64,000 nt of DNA, taken from positions 682,001 through 746,000 of the forward strand of contig JADKAN010000002.1 in NCBI GenBank assembly GCA_016719225.1, written 5' to 3'. This document shows, piece by piece, positions 25,403 to 34,722 of the stretch. The notes under the pieces are model-generated. The model had not been told where the DNA came from and did not search any database. It worked only from the letters and a program-made list of their open reading frames with translations. Position numbers and translations under genes: made by a program. Origin of the DNA: Flavobacteriales bacterium (GTDB taxonomy: Bacteria; Bacteroidota; Bacteroidia; Flavobacteriales_F; PHOS-HE28). Every line of letters starts with the position of its first letter. Positions within the stretch are counted from its first letter, which is position 1.

Positions 25403-27649
25403 TCACTCCCGCACGAAGCGTTTGCTGGAAGTGGTGCCGTTCACATCGTGAACGCTCAAGGTGTAGAGCCCGCTTGCGAGGTGCGACACATCCAACAGCG
25501 TGCGCGGTGCCGTGATGCGTTGCTCCAGCACTACGCGACCATCCACCGATACCACTTCTATTAGTGCATCACCTGAGTTGTCCGGAACACGCACCTCCAG
25601 CGATCCGCTGGTGGGATTGGGCATCAGCCAAAGTCCTTGTCCGCGAGCGGTGGCGTGAACGCCCGTGCTGGATTCGGCCGTCAGCACGCTCGGCTCCGTG
25701 ATCACCGGCGGGTTGTGATCGAAGTAGATGCTCGCGGCATTCGTGATCGTGGTCCCGATCATCAACGGCTGCACCGGCTTGATGCGGAAGGTCACCAGGC
25801 CATGGCTGCCGGCCTCGTTCGTTCCACTGTCCGGCAACAGGATGTTCGCGAAGCGCCATTCCACCGTGTGGCCCGGCTTGAAGCTCACCGTGAATGGATG
25901 GGAGCCGATACCCTGCTCGAACGTGCCGAGGTCCAATGTGGGTGGAAGCACATCGCGGACCACCACGGTAAAGGCGGTGTCGGTGCCCGTGTTCTGGAAC
26001 TGTACAGTGTAATCCATCCAGTCGTCCTGGTTGATGAAGTACAGGCTGTCGCTGGCGCCGGAGCTGGTACGGACCGACTTCGCATTCGGATCGAAGCTCG
26101 CGGTGAACACGCCGCTCCAAGCGGCCGTGTTGTTGGTCACCGTGGTCTCGGTGATGGCTTGGCTGGCGTTGGCCTGATGGCTGAAGGGCATACCGATGAG
26201 CGTGACATCGGGAGGCACCTGCAACTCCAACGATGCGTCAACGTGATCGGAGCCGTTGAGGGCTTGCAGGCCCCAGGTCACGGTGTTGCCGATGACGGAC
26301 AAGGGTGCCGGCACCGCACTGACAAAGCTCAGCTGTGCGTCGAATTCCAGCATGGCGGTGATCGGCCCTGAGCTTTGCCCACCGGGGTTGGATACGCGCA
26401 TCCACACGTTTTGCACAAAGCCCGGCCGGGCGGGACCCGCAGCGATGGCGGTGGTCAGGTCCAAGGGGACGAGGCTGCTGTCCGCCACGTTGATGGTCTG
26501 GGGCACGCCATTCACTTCCACGGGGATGGGTTGAACGGCTGGGCAGATGGGCAGCAGGTCCGTTCCGGTTCCAAGGATCTCCATGGTGTAGCTGCCGTTC
26601 GGCAGGAAGGAGCCGTAGGTGCCGCCCGGGTTGGAGATGGCGTAATAGGATCCCGGTTGGAACTGGATCAGGCGGTACGCCAAGGACGGGTCGTTGGGGT
26701 CCTGCACGCAATCCTGGTCATGATCGATGTAGACCGTGCCGCCCACGAAGGCGCACTGCCCTAAGAGGTCCGGCACTTCCACGTACATGGAATCCACGCA
26801 GTTCAGCGGTTGCCCGGGGCCGTTGGGAATGGTGCCCACCCTGTCGGGATCCGTGATGATCCAGTAAGCACCCGCCGCCAGATACGGGATCGTATAGCTC
26901 TGGTTGTTCTGTATGAGGCGGCTGCCGCCTTCCAGTTGTTGGGCTGGAGGCACCTGCCCGTCGATGGTCCGGATGTTCACGCGGAACTTCTGGTCGGGTG
27001 TGGTCCCGCTCACCGCGATGCTGATGCGTCCGTTGCTTCCGTTACAGGCACCTTCCACACCGGTGATCTGCACAGTGGGCGGTACGAAGGTCGCGGAGAA
27101 CTGCACATAGCTCGATCCCGGACATCCTGCGCCATCGACCCAATTCACCAGCACGGTGCTGCCCGGTGGCGTATCCATCCAGATCCCGATGTAGGTGGCA
27201 GGGGAGTTGTAGAAGTCGGAGAAGTTGCCGGCCAGCGTAACGGGAGAGGTCACTCCATGCGGGCCCGGGCCATTGTGCGGGTCGTCCAAATTCATCAACG
27301 CATACGGATCGTCGCCGGCGCAGTGGACCAAGTTCGGGACACCGGTATCGAATAAGTCGTGCGCTGCTGAGGATACCACGGTGCCGGAACCCGTTGCCAT
27401 TTCACCCATCGCATCCATAACGGTTACGGAGTAAGTTCCCGGCGGCAGGTAATCGATATAGGGGCCGGTCGCGCCAGTGCTCCACCCATAGCTGAACGGC
27501 GGCGTACCCCCTTGCACGAATGCGCTGAGCACGCCCAAGCTTTCACCACAGGGCGCGCTGGCCATGGACTCCACACTTACGGTAAGCGCGGAACAGGGCA
27601 GTGCCATGAAGGCGGATGCGAGCGCGAACAAGATCGTCCTGGTGTTCAT
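25403..27649 (-). CDS. T9SS surface protein with DUF7619 domain, paralogue A
   Basis: A 748-residue product with a signal peptide (MNTRTILFALASAFMALPCS). Near the N-terminus a SprB-like unit (GGTPPFSYGWSTGATGPYID, then YSVTVMDAMG) is followed by beta-sandwich regions and a segment like VYIDHDQDCVQDPNDPSLAY, a SdrD B-like Ca-binding repeat. About residues 545-660 form a DUF7619 domain: FDPNAKSVRTS, DYTVQFQNTGTDTAFTVVVR, GTNEAGSHGLVTFRIKP, IYFDHNPPVIT. The T9SS domain closes it (PNPTSGSLEVRV... GLYTLSVHD... KRFVRE). It shares this plan with the gene at 28838. Likely a cell-surface or released protein; partner unknown. The start is set by the signal peptide. Confidence 0.85.
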   Translation of the reverse strand: MNTRTILFALASAFMALPCSALTVSVESMASAPCGESLGVLSAFVQGGTPPFSYGWSTGATGPYIDYLPPGTYSVTVMDAMGEMATGSGTVVSSAAHDLFDTGVPNLVHCAGDDPYALMNLDDPHNGPGPHGVTSPVTLAGNFSDFYNSPATYIGIWMDTPPGSTVLVNWVDGAGCPGSSYVQFSATFVPPTVQITGVEGACNGSNGRISIAVSGTTPDQKFRVNIRTIDGQVPPAQQLEGGSRLIQNNQSYTIPYLAAGAYWIITDPDRVGTIPNGPGQPLNCVDSMYVEVPDLLGQCAFVGGTVYIDHDQDCVQDPNDPSLAYRLIQFQPGSYYAISNPGGTYGSFLPNGSYTMEILGTGTDLLPICPAVQPIPVEVNGVPQTINVADSSLVPLDLTTAIAAGPARPGFVQNVWMRVSNPGGQSSGPITAMLEFDAQLSFVSAVPAPLSVIGNTVTWGLQALNGSDHVDASLELQVPPDVTLIGMPFSHQANASQAITETTVTNNTAAWSGVFTASFDPNAKSVRTSSGASDSLYFINQDDWMDYTVQFQNTGTDTAFTVVVRDVLPPTLDLGTFEQGIGSHPFTVSFKPGHTVEWRFANILLPDSGTNEAGSHGLVTFRIKPVQPLMIGTTITNAASIYFDHNPPVITEPSVLTAESSTGVHATARGQGLWLMPNPTSGSLEVRVPDNSGDALIEVVSVDGRVVLEQRITAPRTLLDVSHLASGLYTLSVHDVNGTTSSKRFVRE

Positions 27650-27784
27650 GGGTCGGGGTGCAAGGAAGGTGGAGTTCTGCGAAAGGTATCCGTCCAAAAG
27701 AAGACGGCGCATGCTGTATCCCGGTTGCCAAGTGCCGGAGCGCGCTAGCGCCGTCAATCCGATATGACGGCGCTAGCGTAGGTG

Positions 27785-28762
27785 CTATTCCACCAATAGC
27801 TTGCGCGTCAACACGGAACCGTTGCTGCGCAATTCGCAGAAGTATACGCCAGCGCCCACGTTACTCAGGTCCACCGTGTAGCTGTGCTTTCCGGCGGGGA
27901 GCGTTGCGTTCTCCAGTTCGGTGAGCAGCTTGCCGTTCAGGTCGTACACGCGCAACGATACGGGCCCGGCGGTGGGCTGTTCGAAGGTGATGGTGGTGGA
28001 ACTGCTAGCAGGATTGGGCTGGTTCTGAAAAAGCTCCACCCCGGTGGATGCCGGTTGCTGCGGAGCAGCAGTGGAGAAATTGCCGTTCAGCGAATCCAGC
28101 TCCGCGTTGCTCAAGGCACGGTCGTAAATGCGCACATCGTCCAAGAGGCCCGCGTAGTAAGAGACACCGCTGTAGCGGTACTTGCCCAAGGAGGCCAGGA
28201 AGTTCGGTCCCGGATCCATCATGGCCATGTCGGGTGCGGGCACGGAGGCCACGATCACGCCGTCGAAGTAGAGCTCCAGCGATTGGCCGTATTCCCATCT
28301 GCCAGCGGCGAAGTGCCAATGGTCGTTCCCGAATTTCTGGCTGGTCCAGATCCATCCATTGGGCAGGTCCGTGCCGAGGTGAACGGCCACCACCAGCGCG
28401 TTGCTGTCGGTATACATCGAGAATTCACCTTTGTCCGCATGATGGATCAACTTGCCCTCCGGGTAGGTGATGGGCACCCGGAACCAAGCCGAGAAGGTCA
28501 CCGCTTCCGGAGGCGTGGTGAAGACCGTGGGGAGGTCCACATAATCCGACGTGCCGTTGAACTGATAGGCACTGGCGGGAACCCCGAAGCGGTCCTCGGC
28601 TGCCACGGGGCCAACGGCGGTGCCGTTGAAGAAATTCGGGCCGGCATCCAGTGCATTATTGTCGAGTTCCCAATGGGCGACGAGCCCGGAATCCAAGGCG
28701 ATCTGGGCGTGCAGGCCGCCGGTGATGAGGAACCCGATAGCGAAGGTGGAAAGTGTCTTCAT
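27785..28762 (-). CDS. LamG-domain T9SS protein
   Basis: A 325-residue product: signal peptide (MKTLSTFAIGFLITGGLHAQ), then a concanavalin/LamG-like jellyroll from about 25 to 220 (LVAHWELDNNALDAGPN, YQFNGTSDYVDLP, VTFSAWFRVP, ELYFDGVIV, GLLDDVRIYDRALSNAEL). A T9SS sorting domain follows (NQPNPASSSTTITFEQPTAG... VYDLNGKLL... GVYFCELRS... RKLLVE). LamG domains bind sugars or protein ligands. It lies between two paralogous DUF7619 proteins in the same direction with short gaps, so the three may be co-transcribed. Confidence 0.87.
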   Translation of the reverse strand: MKTLSTFAIGFLITGGLHAQIALDSGLVAHWELDNNALDAGPNFFNGTAVGPVAAEDRFGVPASAYQFNGTSDYVDLPTVFTTPPEAVTFSAWFRVPITYPEGKLIHHADKGEFSMYTDSNALVVAVHLGTDLPNGWIWTSQKFGNDHWHFAAGRWEYGQSLELYFDGVIVASVPAPDMAMMDPGPNFLASLGKYRYSGVSYYAGLLDDVRIYDRALSNAELDSLNGNFSTAAPQQPASTGVELFQNQPNPASSSTTITFEQPTAGPVSLRVYDLNGKLLTELENATLPAGKHSYTVDLSNVGAGVYFCELRSNGSVLTRKLLVE

Positions 28763-28837
28763 GGTTGCTGGTGTAAAGTGTGATGCATGTATGGGGATGT
28801 GTTGTTCTGGTAAGGTCCGGCTGTTCGTCCAAGTAGT

Positions 28838-31096
28838 TCACTCGCGCACGAAACGTTGCGTAGTAGTGGCCCCGTTCGCACCGTTCCAATTCAAGGTGTA
28901 CAGCCCGCGCGCCAAGCCTGAAACATCCAGCACCATGCGCGGTCCTTCCATGCGGCGCTCCAACACCATGCGGCCGTCCACCGAGACCACGTGCAACACG
29001 CCGCTGCCCGCAGCGCCAGACACGCGCACCTCCAGTGATCCGCTGGTGGGGTTGGGCAGCAGCCAGAGGCTGCGGTCTGATGGATGCGCCGGCACGCCCG
29101 TAGTGAACTCCGCCGTGAGCACGCTCGGCTCGGTGATCACCGGCGCGTTGAAGTCAAAGAAGATGTTGGCGGTGTTCACCATCGATGTGCCAGGAGCGAC
29201 TGGTTGCTGCGGGCGGATGCGGAAGGAAACGGAGCCATGGCTGCGCGGCTCGTTCACGTTGCTGTCGGGCAGTTGTATGTTTTGGAACTTCCATTCGATC
29301 ACGCGATCCGGTCTGAACCGCATGGTGAACGCGTGCGACGCGATCCCTTGTTCAAACGTCGCCATGTCCAGCGAGGGGCTCAGTGTATCCGTAACGGTGA
29401 CCGTGAACGCCGTATCGGTACCCGTGTTCTGGAAGCGGATGGCGTATTCGATCCATTCGTCCTGCTCGATCAGGTAGAGCTCCGCGCTGTTGTTAGAGCT
29501 TGTTGTGGCTACTTTTTCGTTCGGGTCGAAGCTTCCGCCGATGATGCCGGACAAGGTGGTCGCATTGTTCGCCAGGGCGGTCTCCAAAAGCGACTGGGAA
29601 ACCGAGAAACTATGTTGGACCGGGGTGCCGATAAGCCCGGCGTCCGGAGGCACTTGCAGATCCACCTGTACATGCTGTGCGCCGTAGCCGTTCATGGGTG
29701 CCAAGCCCGACCAAGTGACGGTGTTGCCGGCAACCGTGCTGGGGATCGGCGTCGCGGATAGGAAGGACAGTAAGGGATCGAACGTGAGGGTCAGGTGGAG
29801 CGGGCCGCTCAGTTGTCCGCTGTTGTTCCGCGCTTCGGCGATCACGGTATGGATGAACCCCGGCCGTGCCGGACCCGCTTGCAGCCAAGCGGCAATGTCG
29901 AGGTCGATCAGGCTGCTGTCCGCCAGATCGATAACGGCTAGCGGGGCATCCACGGTAAGGTCGAACGGAGCCGGGGAGACCGATGGGCACAAGGGGAACA
30001 GGTCGTTCCCTTGGGGCAAGAGCGTGTAGGCGCCCAAGGGCAGGTTCCGCGTGTAGCGTCCATCCGCGTTCGTGATCGCCAGATCAGCTCCGGGGCCGAT
30101 ATCGATCACGCGGTACGCGATGCCCGGATCGATGGCATCCTGCTGGCAGTCCTGGCCATGGTCCAGAAAGAGCGTGCCCGAAACGTTCCCGCAGGAACTG
30201 CCGAGATCCTCGATCACGAAGGGGATGAGCAATGCACATTGCGAAGGTTCAGAAAGAGACCCCGCATCCTGGCGGTAGGCATATTGGCCCGGTGGGAGCC
30301 CGCTGAAGAGCCACACCCCTGAGCCTTGGAAAATGGGCGACGACGGGAAGGACACCCCGTTCTGGTACAGGCCGATCGAGGTGGTATAGCCTTGGAACCA
30401 GCCAAAATTCTGATCGACCAGCAACGAGCCGTTCGCGCCGCCACCGCATGCACCTTCAACCGAGATGATGAATGGCTCGGCTGTGGGATCGATGAGGTCA
30501 GCCGTGAAGCTTCCGCTACCGGGGCAGCCGTATGTGTCGGTCACCGTATAGTCGTAGGTCGCGTCGTGACAGAAGCCCGTGTAAGCTGGATGCCCGGCGT
30601 AGCTGCTCAGGTACGAGACGCCCGGATCGGTCCAGCTGAAGGTGTACGGTCCTGTTCCGTCCACGAACGCGAAGGAGCGGGAACCGTTGCACTGCCCCGG
30701 ACAGGCCACACCGTTCTGGTAATTGAATTCGCCGGTCTGGATATAGTACGAACCACCGCCGACCCCGGTGAGGTACGGAACATCCAGCACATCCGCCTGC
30801 GCCCAGTAAGAGGAGCCCAGCGCATCGGTCAACATCACGGAATAACTGCCTGCTGCCAGACCGGTGTTGTTCCGTGTCGTCACTCCATTGGACCATTCAT
30901 AGGTGACGGGTTGGGCCAATACTTCCGAAGAATACTGCGCCTCGATCGATCCGTTGGCATTGCCACAGGTCTCGTTCACCACCACCAACCAAACGTCGTC
31001 CGCGAGGCATCGCCCGGGTAGAACGATGTAGAAAGCGGTGATGAGCATCGCGGCCGTTGCTCGTTTGGCCACCTTCAATAATTGGATGTTCATCAT
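28838..31096 (-). CDS. T9SS surface protein with DUF7619 domain, paralogue B
   Basis: A 752-residue product, same order as the gene at 25403: hydrophobic N-terminal signal (AAMLITAFYIVLPGRCLA), SprB-like unit (VTYEWSNGVTTRNNTGLAAG), a TLFLDHGQDCQQDAIDPG segment, the DUF7619 domain (FDPNEKVATTS, EYAIRFQNTGTDTAFTVTVT, NVNEPRSHGSVSFRIRP, IFFDFNAPVIT) and a T9SS domain (NPTSGSLEVRV... GLYTLNWNG... RFVRE). The C-terminal halves of A and B are very alike while the middle parts have diverged, as expected for an old tandem duplication around the LamG gene. First gene of the minus-strand group. Confidence 0.85.
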   Translation of the reverse strand: MMNIQLLKVAKRATAAMLITAFYIVLPGRCLADDVWLVVVNETCGNANGSIEAQYSSEVLAQPVTYEWSNGVTTRNNTGLAAGSYSVMLTDALGSSYWAQADVLDVPYLTGVGGGSYYIQTGEFNYQNGVACPGQCNGSRSFAFVDGTGPYTFSWTDPGVSYLSSYAGHPAYTGFCHDATYDYTVTDTYGCPGSGSFTADLIDPTAEPFIISVEGACGGGANGSLLVDQNFGWFQGYTTSIGLYQNGVSFPSSPIFQGSGVWLFSGLPPGQYAYRQDAGSLSEPSQCALLIPFVIEDLGSSCGNVSGTLFLDHGQDCQQDAIDPGIAYRVIDIGPGADLAITNADGRYTRNLPLGAYTLLPQGNDLFPLCPSVSPAPFDLTVDAPLAVIDLADSSLIDLDIAAWLQAGPARPGFIHTVIAEARNNSGQLSGPLHLTLTFDPLLSFLSATPIPSTVAGNTVTWSGLAPMNGYGAQHVQVDLQVPPDAGLIGTPVQHSFSVSQSLLETALANNATTLSGIIGGSFDPNEKVATTSSNNSAELYLIEQDEWIEYAIRFQNTGTDTAFTVTVTDTLSPSLDMATFEQGIASHAFTMRFRPDRVIEWKFQNIQLPDSNVNEPRSHGSVSFRIRPQQPVAPGTSMVNTANIFFDFNAPVITEPSVLTAEFTTGVPAHPSDRSLWLLPNPTSGSLEVRVSGAAGSGVLHVVSVDGRMVLERRMEGPRMVLDVSGLARGLYTLNWNGANGATTTQRFVRE

Positions 31097-31323
31097 GCGT
31101 GGATAGGAATGAGTGTGGAACGGCTGTGCGTTCCTTCATGGAGAACTGGTACCAATAATGAAGACATACCGAAGGAAACACGGGGTGCAGCATGGAGCAG
31201 GAAAACATACGGTCGGGGCGATCCGCGCCCTACCATGGGTACCCGGAAGACGCAGGAAGTGTTAAGCGGTTGCCCGTTGGGCTCGCCTTGGCCGCTATGC
31301 CTACTGAACGATCAGGGAGTGGC

Positions 31324-31521
31324 TCACTCGGTGCCCATGGAATCGAGCACATTGCCGGTGGTGTCCACCGGGGCAAGCGTGTCCGTGGGTGTGGCGATAT
31401 AACCCCGGCTGTTCAGCTGGTCGTGTACAGCGGGACCACCAAGCGTCACATCATCCACGTTGGCGCAGCCCACGGTAGCGGCCAGCACCAGCAGAAAGAA
31501 AAAGGGGAGTGGGGATCGCAT
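31324..31521 (-). CDS. Small lipoprotein of unknown function
   Basis: A 65-residue product. MRSPLPFFFLLVLAATVGCA is a clear lipoprotein signal with lipobox TVGC. The mature part (ANVDDVTLGGPAVHDQLNSR, then Thr/Asp-rich) has no fold I recognise. GTTCTTTG lies 19 bp upstream and could be its -7 box. Confidence 0.6.
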   Translation of the reverse strand: MRSPLPFFFLLVLAATVGCANVDDVTLGGPAVHDQLNSRGYIATPTDTLAPVDTTGNVLDSMGTE

Positions 31522-31834
31522 GTGTGCACTGCTGCAAAGAACGGGCCGATAGGAAGTCTACAACTCATGCCCGACGAGTGCGACCCGGCGCAAGGACGGG
31601 GTCAGTACGTTACAGAAGCGATGGCACTACGTTGTCATGCTGGGCCGCCCCGCAGGGTTGGAGGACCCGGCATCGCAACCGCCAGTGCCGGAGAACGCCA
31701 GCCACAAATGGCTGACGCGTGCATCGGTGCAGACCTAGCCGCTACGTCCTAATTGAATGCCATTGGGATCGACCCGGCCCCGATAGGTATCGGGGGCAAA
31801 GGAACGTGCGCTTGAATTCCATGCCCGAAAGACC
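31522..31834. other. Intergenic region with a palindrome and inverted-repeat remnants
   Basis: About 310 bp. It holds GTTGTCATGCTGGGC near 31633 and an opposing GGACCCGGCATCGCAAC near 31665, an imperfect inverted repeat, then CCCCGATAGGTATCGGGG at about 31778-31795. The latter differs by one base from the palindrome inside the 136-bp elements at 24.4 kb. A plus-strand frame across it (31192-31752) looks like noise. Confidence 0.5.
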
Positions 31835-32458
31835 CTACATGTTGACATAATTCTTCTTCGGGCCACAAACACTGGGGCAGGGAAAGCCGCACTGCCGCTG
31901 GTAAGCGCCGCCGCTGCCCAATGCCACCGCGCGTTCACCTTCCATCTTCATCGCCGTGATCTGCATGGACAGGCCCTTGTCCACAGTAGCGGGTGTTACC
32001 ATCAACCCGGTGCAACCCTCTTGGTCCAGCAGCGCCTCTATATCCGTGCGCGTAAAGGCGGCGGAATAGGAAGCATGTCCGGCGGCGGACATGTTCCGGC
32101 AGTACTTCGTCGCATTGGCCGCAGCCACCATCACCCCGTTGAACTGGCCTTGGCGTAGTCCCATATCCATGAGGTAGCTCTTGCCCGGGTTGCGTTCGCT
32201 GCCGTCCATCACGATTCCCACCGCCATCACGCTTCCGGTAGCATCGCCGGGCGCGGCCATCACGTTGTAAAAGCGGATGCCCATCACGCTGGCATCGGCC
32301 ATGAGTTCCTGCAGCGCCTCGGCACTGAACACGGCCTGCTGGAAACCGGCATCATCGCCCTCGGCTGACGGCACGGTCGTAGGGGGATCAAGATGTGGCA
32401 ACGCAGGTGCGAAGGCACAGGCCAGCACAAGAGTGGCTGCGGAAAGGAGGGTGTGCAT
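31835..32458 (-). CDS. Secreted protein of unknown function
   Basis: A 207-residue product with signal peptide (MHTLLSAATLVLACAFAPA). The mature part begins with an acidic linker and has a repeated MGIRFYNVMAA / VMAVGIVMDG pattern, several Cys (YCRNMSA, EGCTG) and a Cys-rich end (RQCGFPCPSVCGPKKNYVNM) that could form disulfides or bind metal. I do not recognise the family. TACCTTGT lies 17 bp upstream. It is divergent from the cyclase array. Confidence 0.6.
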   Translation of the reverse strand: MHTLLSAATLVLACAFAPALPHLDPPTTVPSAEGDDAGFQQAVFSAEALQELMADASVMGIRFYNVMAAPGDATGSVMAVGIVMDGSERNPGKSYLMDMGLRQGQFNGVMVAAANATKYCRNMSAAGHASYSAAFTRTDIEALLDQEGCTGLMVTPATVDKGLSMQITAMKMEGERAVALGSGGAYQRQCGFPCPSVCGPKKNYVNM

Positions 32459-32475
32459 AGTGGTGCTATTTCAGG

Positions 32476-32483
32476 ACAAGGTA
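32476..32483 (-). promoter_or_regulatory. Putative -7 box (TACCTTGT)
   Basis: Minus-strand TACCTTGT, 17 bp before the ATG at 32458; close to the boxes before the HNH and AI-2E-type genes. Confidence 0.3.
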
Positions 32484-32602
32484 CGTGCACGGAAAAGAGA
32501 AGTGTATGGATAAAGCGGCAGCGTTGGGCGTTTTTGGGATGCAGCCGTTGGGGTCCGTTCGTTCAGATCCAACTGGTCCTTTCCTTCTTGCCGTGATCAA
32601 GG

Positions 32603-32624
32603 AAACCGGTAGAACTACGTGGTG
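32603..32624 (+). promoter_or_regulatory. AACCGGT...ACGTGGT motif upstream of cyclase 1
   Basis: AAACCGGTAGAACTACGTGG matches both arms of the motif found before the NarL regulator and six or more later genes, with a different centre. It lies about 196 bp before the cyclase start, farther than most others, in an otherwise featureless 362-bp gap (32459-32820). Confidence 0.4.
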
Positions 32625-32820
32625 CTCATCCCACCCTCGTGTTCACCTTGCGCCAAGGCGCTGCAAGCCGAATGAACGTTGCGGATGATGGATCGGATAA
32701 CGTGGCTGAATTCGGCTCCCCTGGATGGCTTTCCCATAAATGCATTCACCACGAACCTCACCCTACGGGCTTCTTACCTCTTGCCCAATGCCAAGTGAAT
32801 ATCGCGAACGGGTGGAGCGG

Positions 32821-34672
32821 ATGCAAAGCGCTGCAGCTCATTGGCGAGCAGTGATCGCGTTTGCGCTGATGGGCTTCGGTGCACCGGCGCACGCGCAAGG
32901 CGTTGCTCCGCTTTGGAAGGTGGAGATGGACCGCGCGGACAGCCTACAGCAAGCGGGTGCGGTGGCGCCCGCTTTGGCGCTGATGGATTCGGCGGTGGCG
33001 CTTGCGCGGGTGGATAAGAACCCGGCAGCGTGGGGCAAGGCGCTGTTGCAGCAAGCCATGCAATACCAGATGCTCGGCGGCAACGACCGCGCGCTCACCG
33101 TGCTGTACCAAGCGCTCGCGTTAACGAAGCAGCGCGGCGATGAACCCGGCTTGGCGGATGTGTACAACAGCATCGGCGCGATCCAGCACGCGCAGAAGAA
33201 TTACGCGAAGGCGGAAGAGTTCTACCGGAGCAGCGGCGCCATCGTGCAGCGGCTGGGCTTGGTGCGGGAGACCGCTAAGTACTGGAACAACATGGGCACG
33301 CTCTACCAGGATAAAGGCTTGCCACGGGAGGCCATCACCTGGCTCCAGAAAAGCCTCGCGACCTGGGAAGCCTTGCACGATACGGGCTGGGCCGCCATCA
33401 GCTACCTGAACCTCGGCACCTGCTACCAGCAACTGGGCAACTCGGACAGCGCGCGTACCTATCTCGCGGCCAGCATGCACAACCTTTCCGGTACGGGCAG
33501 TGAATACCAGCTGAACCTGGCGCGCATCCAATACGGCCTGAACGAGCGCGATGCCGGAAGGCCGCGTGAAGCCCTGCACTGGTGCGGCGCTGTTCTCGCG
33601 GATGCGCAACGGATGCGCAACGGACCCCTTGGAACAAGAAGCCTGCGCATGCCTTGCAGGTGCCTACGAAGCGCTTGGCGATGACCGCCGGGCACTCCCG
33701 CTTTACAAGCGATCCACCGCCTTACGCGATTCGCTTTTCGGGCAGGCCAATGCCACCATCATCACGCGCATCGAGATGGACCACGACTTCGAGCAGCAGC
33801 AATTGGCGGACAGCCTCACGGAAGCCAAACGCCGGGTGGAAGTGGAGATGCAGCACCAGGCCGAAGTGGCGGAAGAACGTGAAGCGCGCAACATCGCCCT
33901 CTTCAGCGGGGTGGCCATACTGGCTTTGGCCGGCGGCCTGTGGAGCCGCCTGCGTTACATGCGCCGATCGCGCGCCCGGATCCAACGCGAGCGGGACCGT
34001 TCCGACCAACTGTTGCTGAACATCCTGCCCGGCCCCGTGGCCCAAGAGCTGAAGGATAACGGCTCCGCGCAGGCCCGTGACTTCGAGTACGTCACCATCC
34101 TTTTCAGCGACTTCAAGGGTTTCACGCAGATCAGTGAGACCATGTCCGCGCAGGAGCTTGTGGGTGAACTGCATGCCTGCTTCATGGCGTTCGATGGCAT
34201 CATCACCGCGCGCGGCATCGAGAAGATCAAGACCATCGGGGACGCTTACATGTGCGCCGGCGGATTGCCCGATCCATCCACCAGCAACCCAGCGGAAGTG
34301 GTGCATGCGGCGCTGGAGATGCAGGCTTTCATGGAAGCGCGGAAGAAGGAGAGTGAAGCAGCGGGCAAGCCCGCGTTCCAAATGCGCATCGGCCTACACA
34401 CCGGTCCAGTGGTCGCGGGCATCGTGGGCATGAAAAAGTTCGCCTATGACATGTGGGGCGATACGGTGAACATCGCCAGCCGCATGGAAAGCTGCGGAGA
34501 GGCGGGCAAGGTGAACATCAGCGAAGCGACGTATGCACTGGTGAACATGGCGAAGGTGGTGAAGGAAGGAAAAGAGGTGCCGGCATTCACGTTCGAGCCA
34601 CGCGGGAAAGTGCAGGCCAAGGGAAAGGGCGAGTTGGAGATGTACTTCGTGGAACACGGCGTGGAGAAATAG
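32821..34672 (+). CDS. TPR-sensor class III adenylate cyclase 1, frameshifted
   Basis: About 616 residues after repair. Signal peptide (MQSAAAHWRAVIAFALMGFG), periplasmic TPRs (NSIGAIQHAQKNYAKAEEFY and following), a TM helix (LFSGVAILALAGGLW), a short coiled coil, the NILPGPVAQELKDNG linker and a class III catalytic domain. Visible catalytic features: FSDFKGFT and KTIGDAYM (metal Asp), KIKTIG Lys with YDMWGD Asp (ATP-type specificity), and DTVNIASRM (Asn/Arg for catalysis). The frame breaks near 33625; dropping one C of CCCC gives RNGPLEQEACACLAGAY and a regular TPR. An 11-bp tandem repeat (GATGCGCAACG twice) sits at the same place. It makes cAMP in response to an unknown signal if intact. 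Confidence 0.78.
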
Positions 34673-34707
34673 CACGTCCCGGCTGCAACGTTCGGCGTTC
34701 AGTGGCT

Positions 34708-34715
34708 TACTTTTC
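34708..34715 (+). promoter_or_regulatory. Putative -7 box (TACTTTTC)
   Basis: One mismatch to TAnnTTTG, 7 bp before the ATG of cyclase 2. Confidence 0.3.
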
Positions 34716-34722
34716 GGCTGCG

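Noticed and set aside
31192..31752. A 186-residue plus-strand frame
   Set aside because: It overlaps a clear minus-strand lipoprotein gene and an inverted repeat, and its composition is that of a shadow frame.
34453..34722. Longer start for cyclase 2 inside cyclase 1
   Set aside because: The extra residues are an out-of-frame shadow of cyclase 1, and a promoter-like box sits just before the ATG at 34723.
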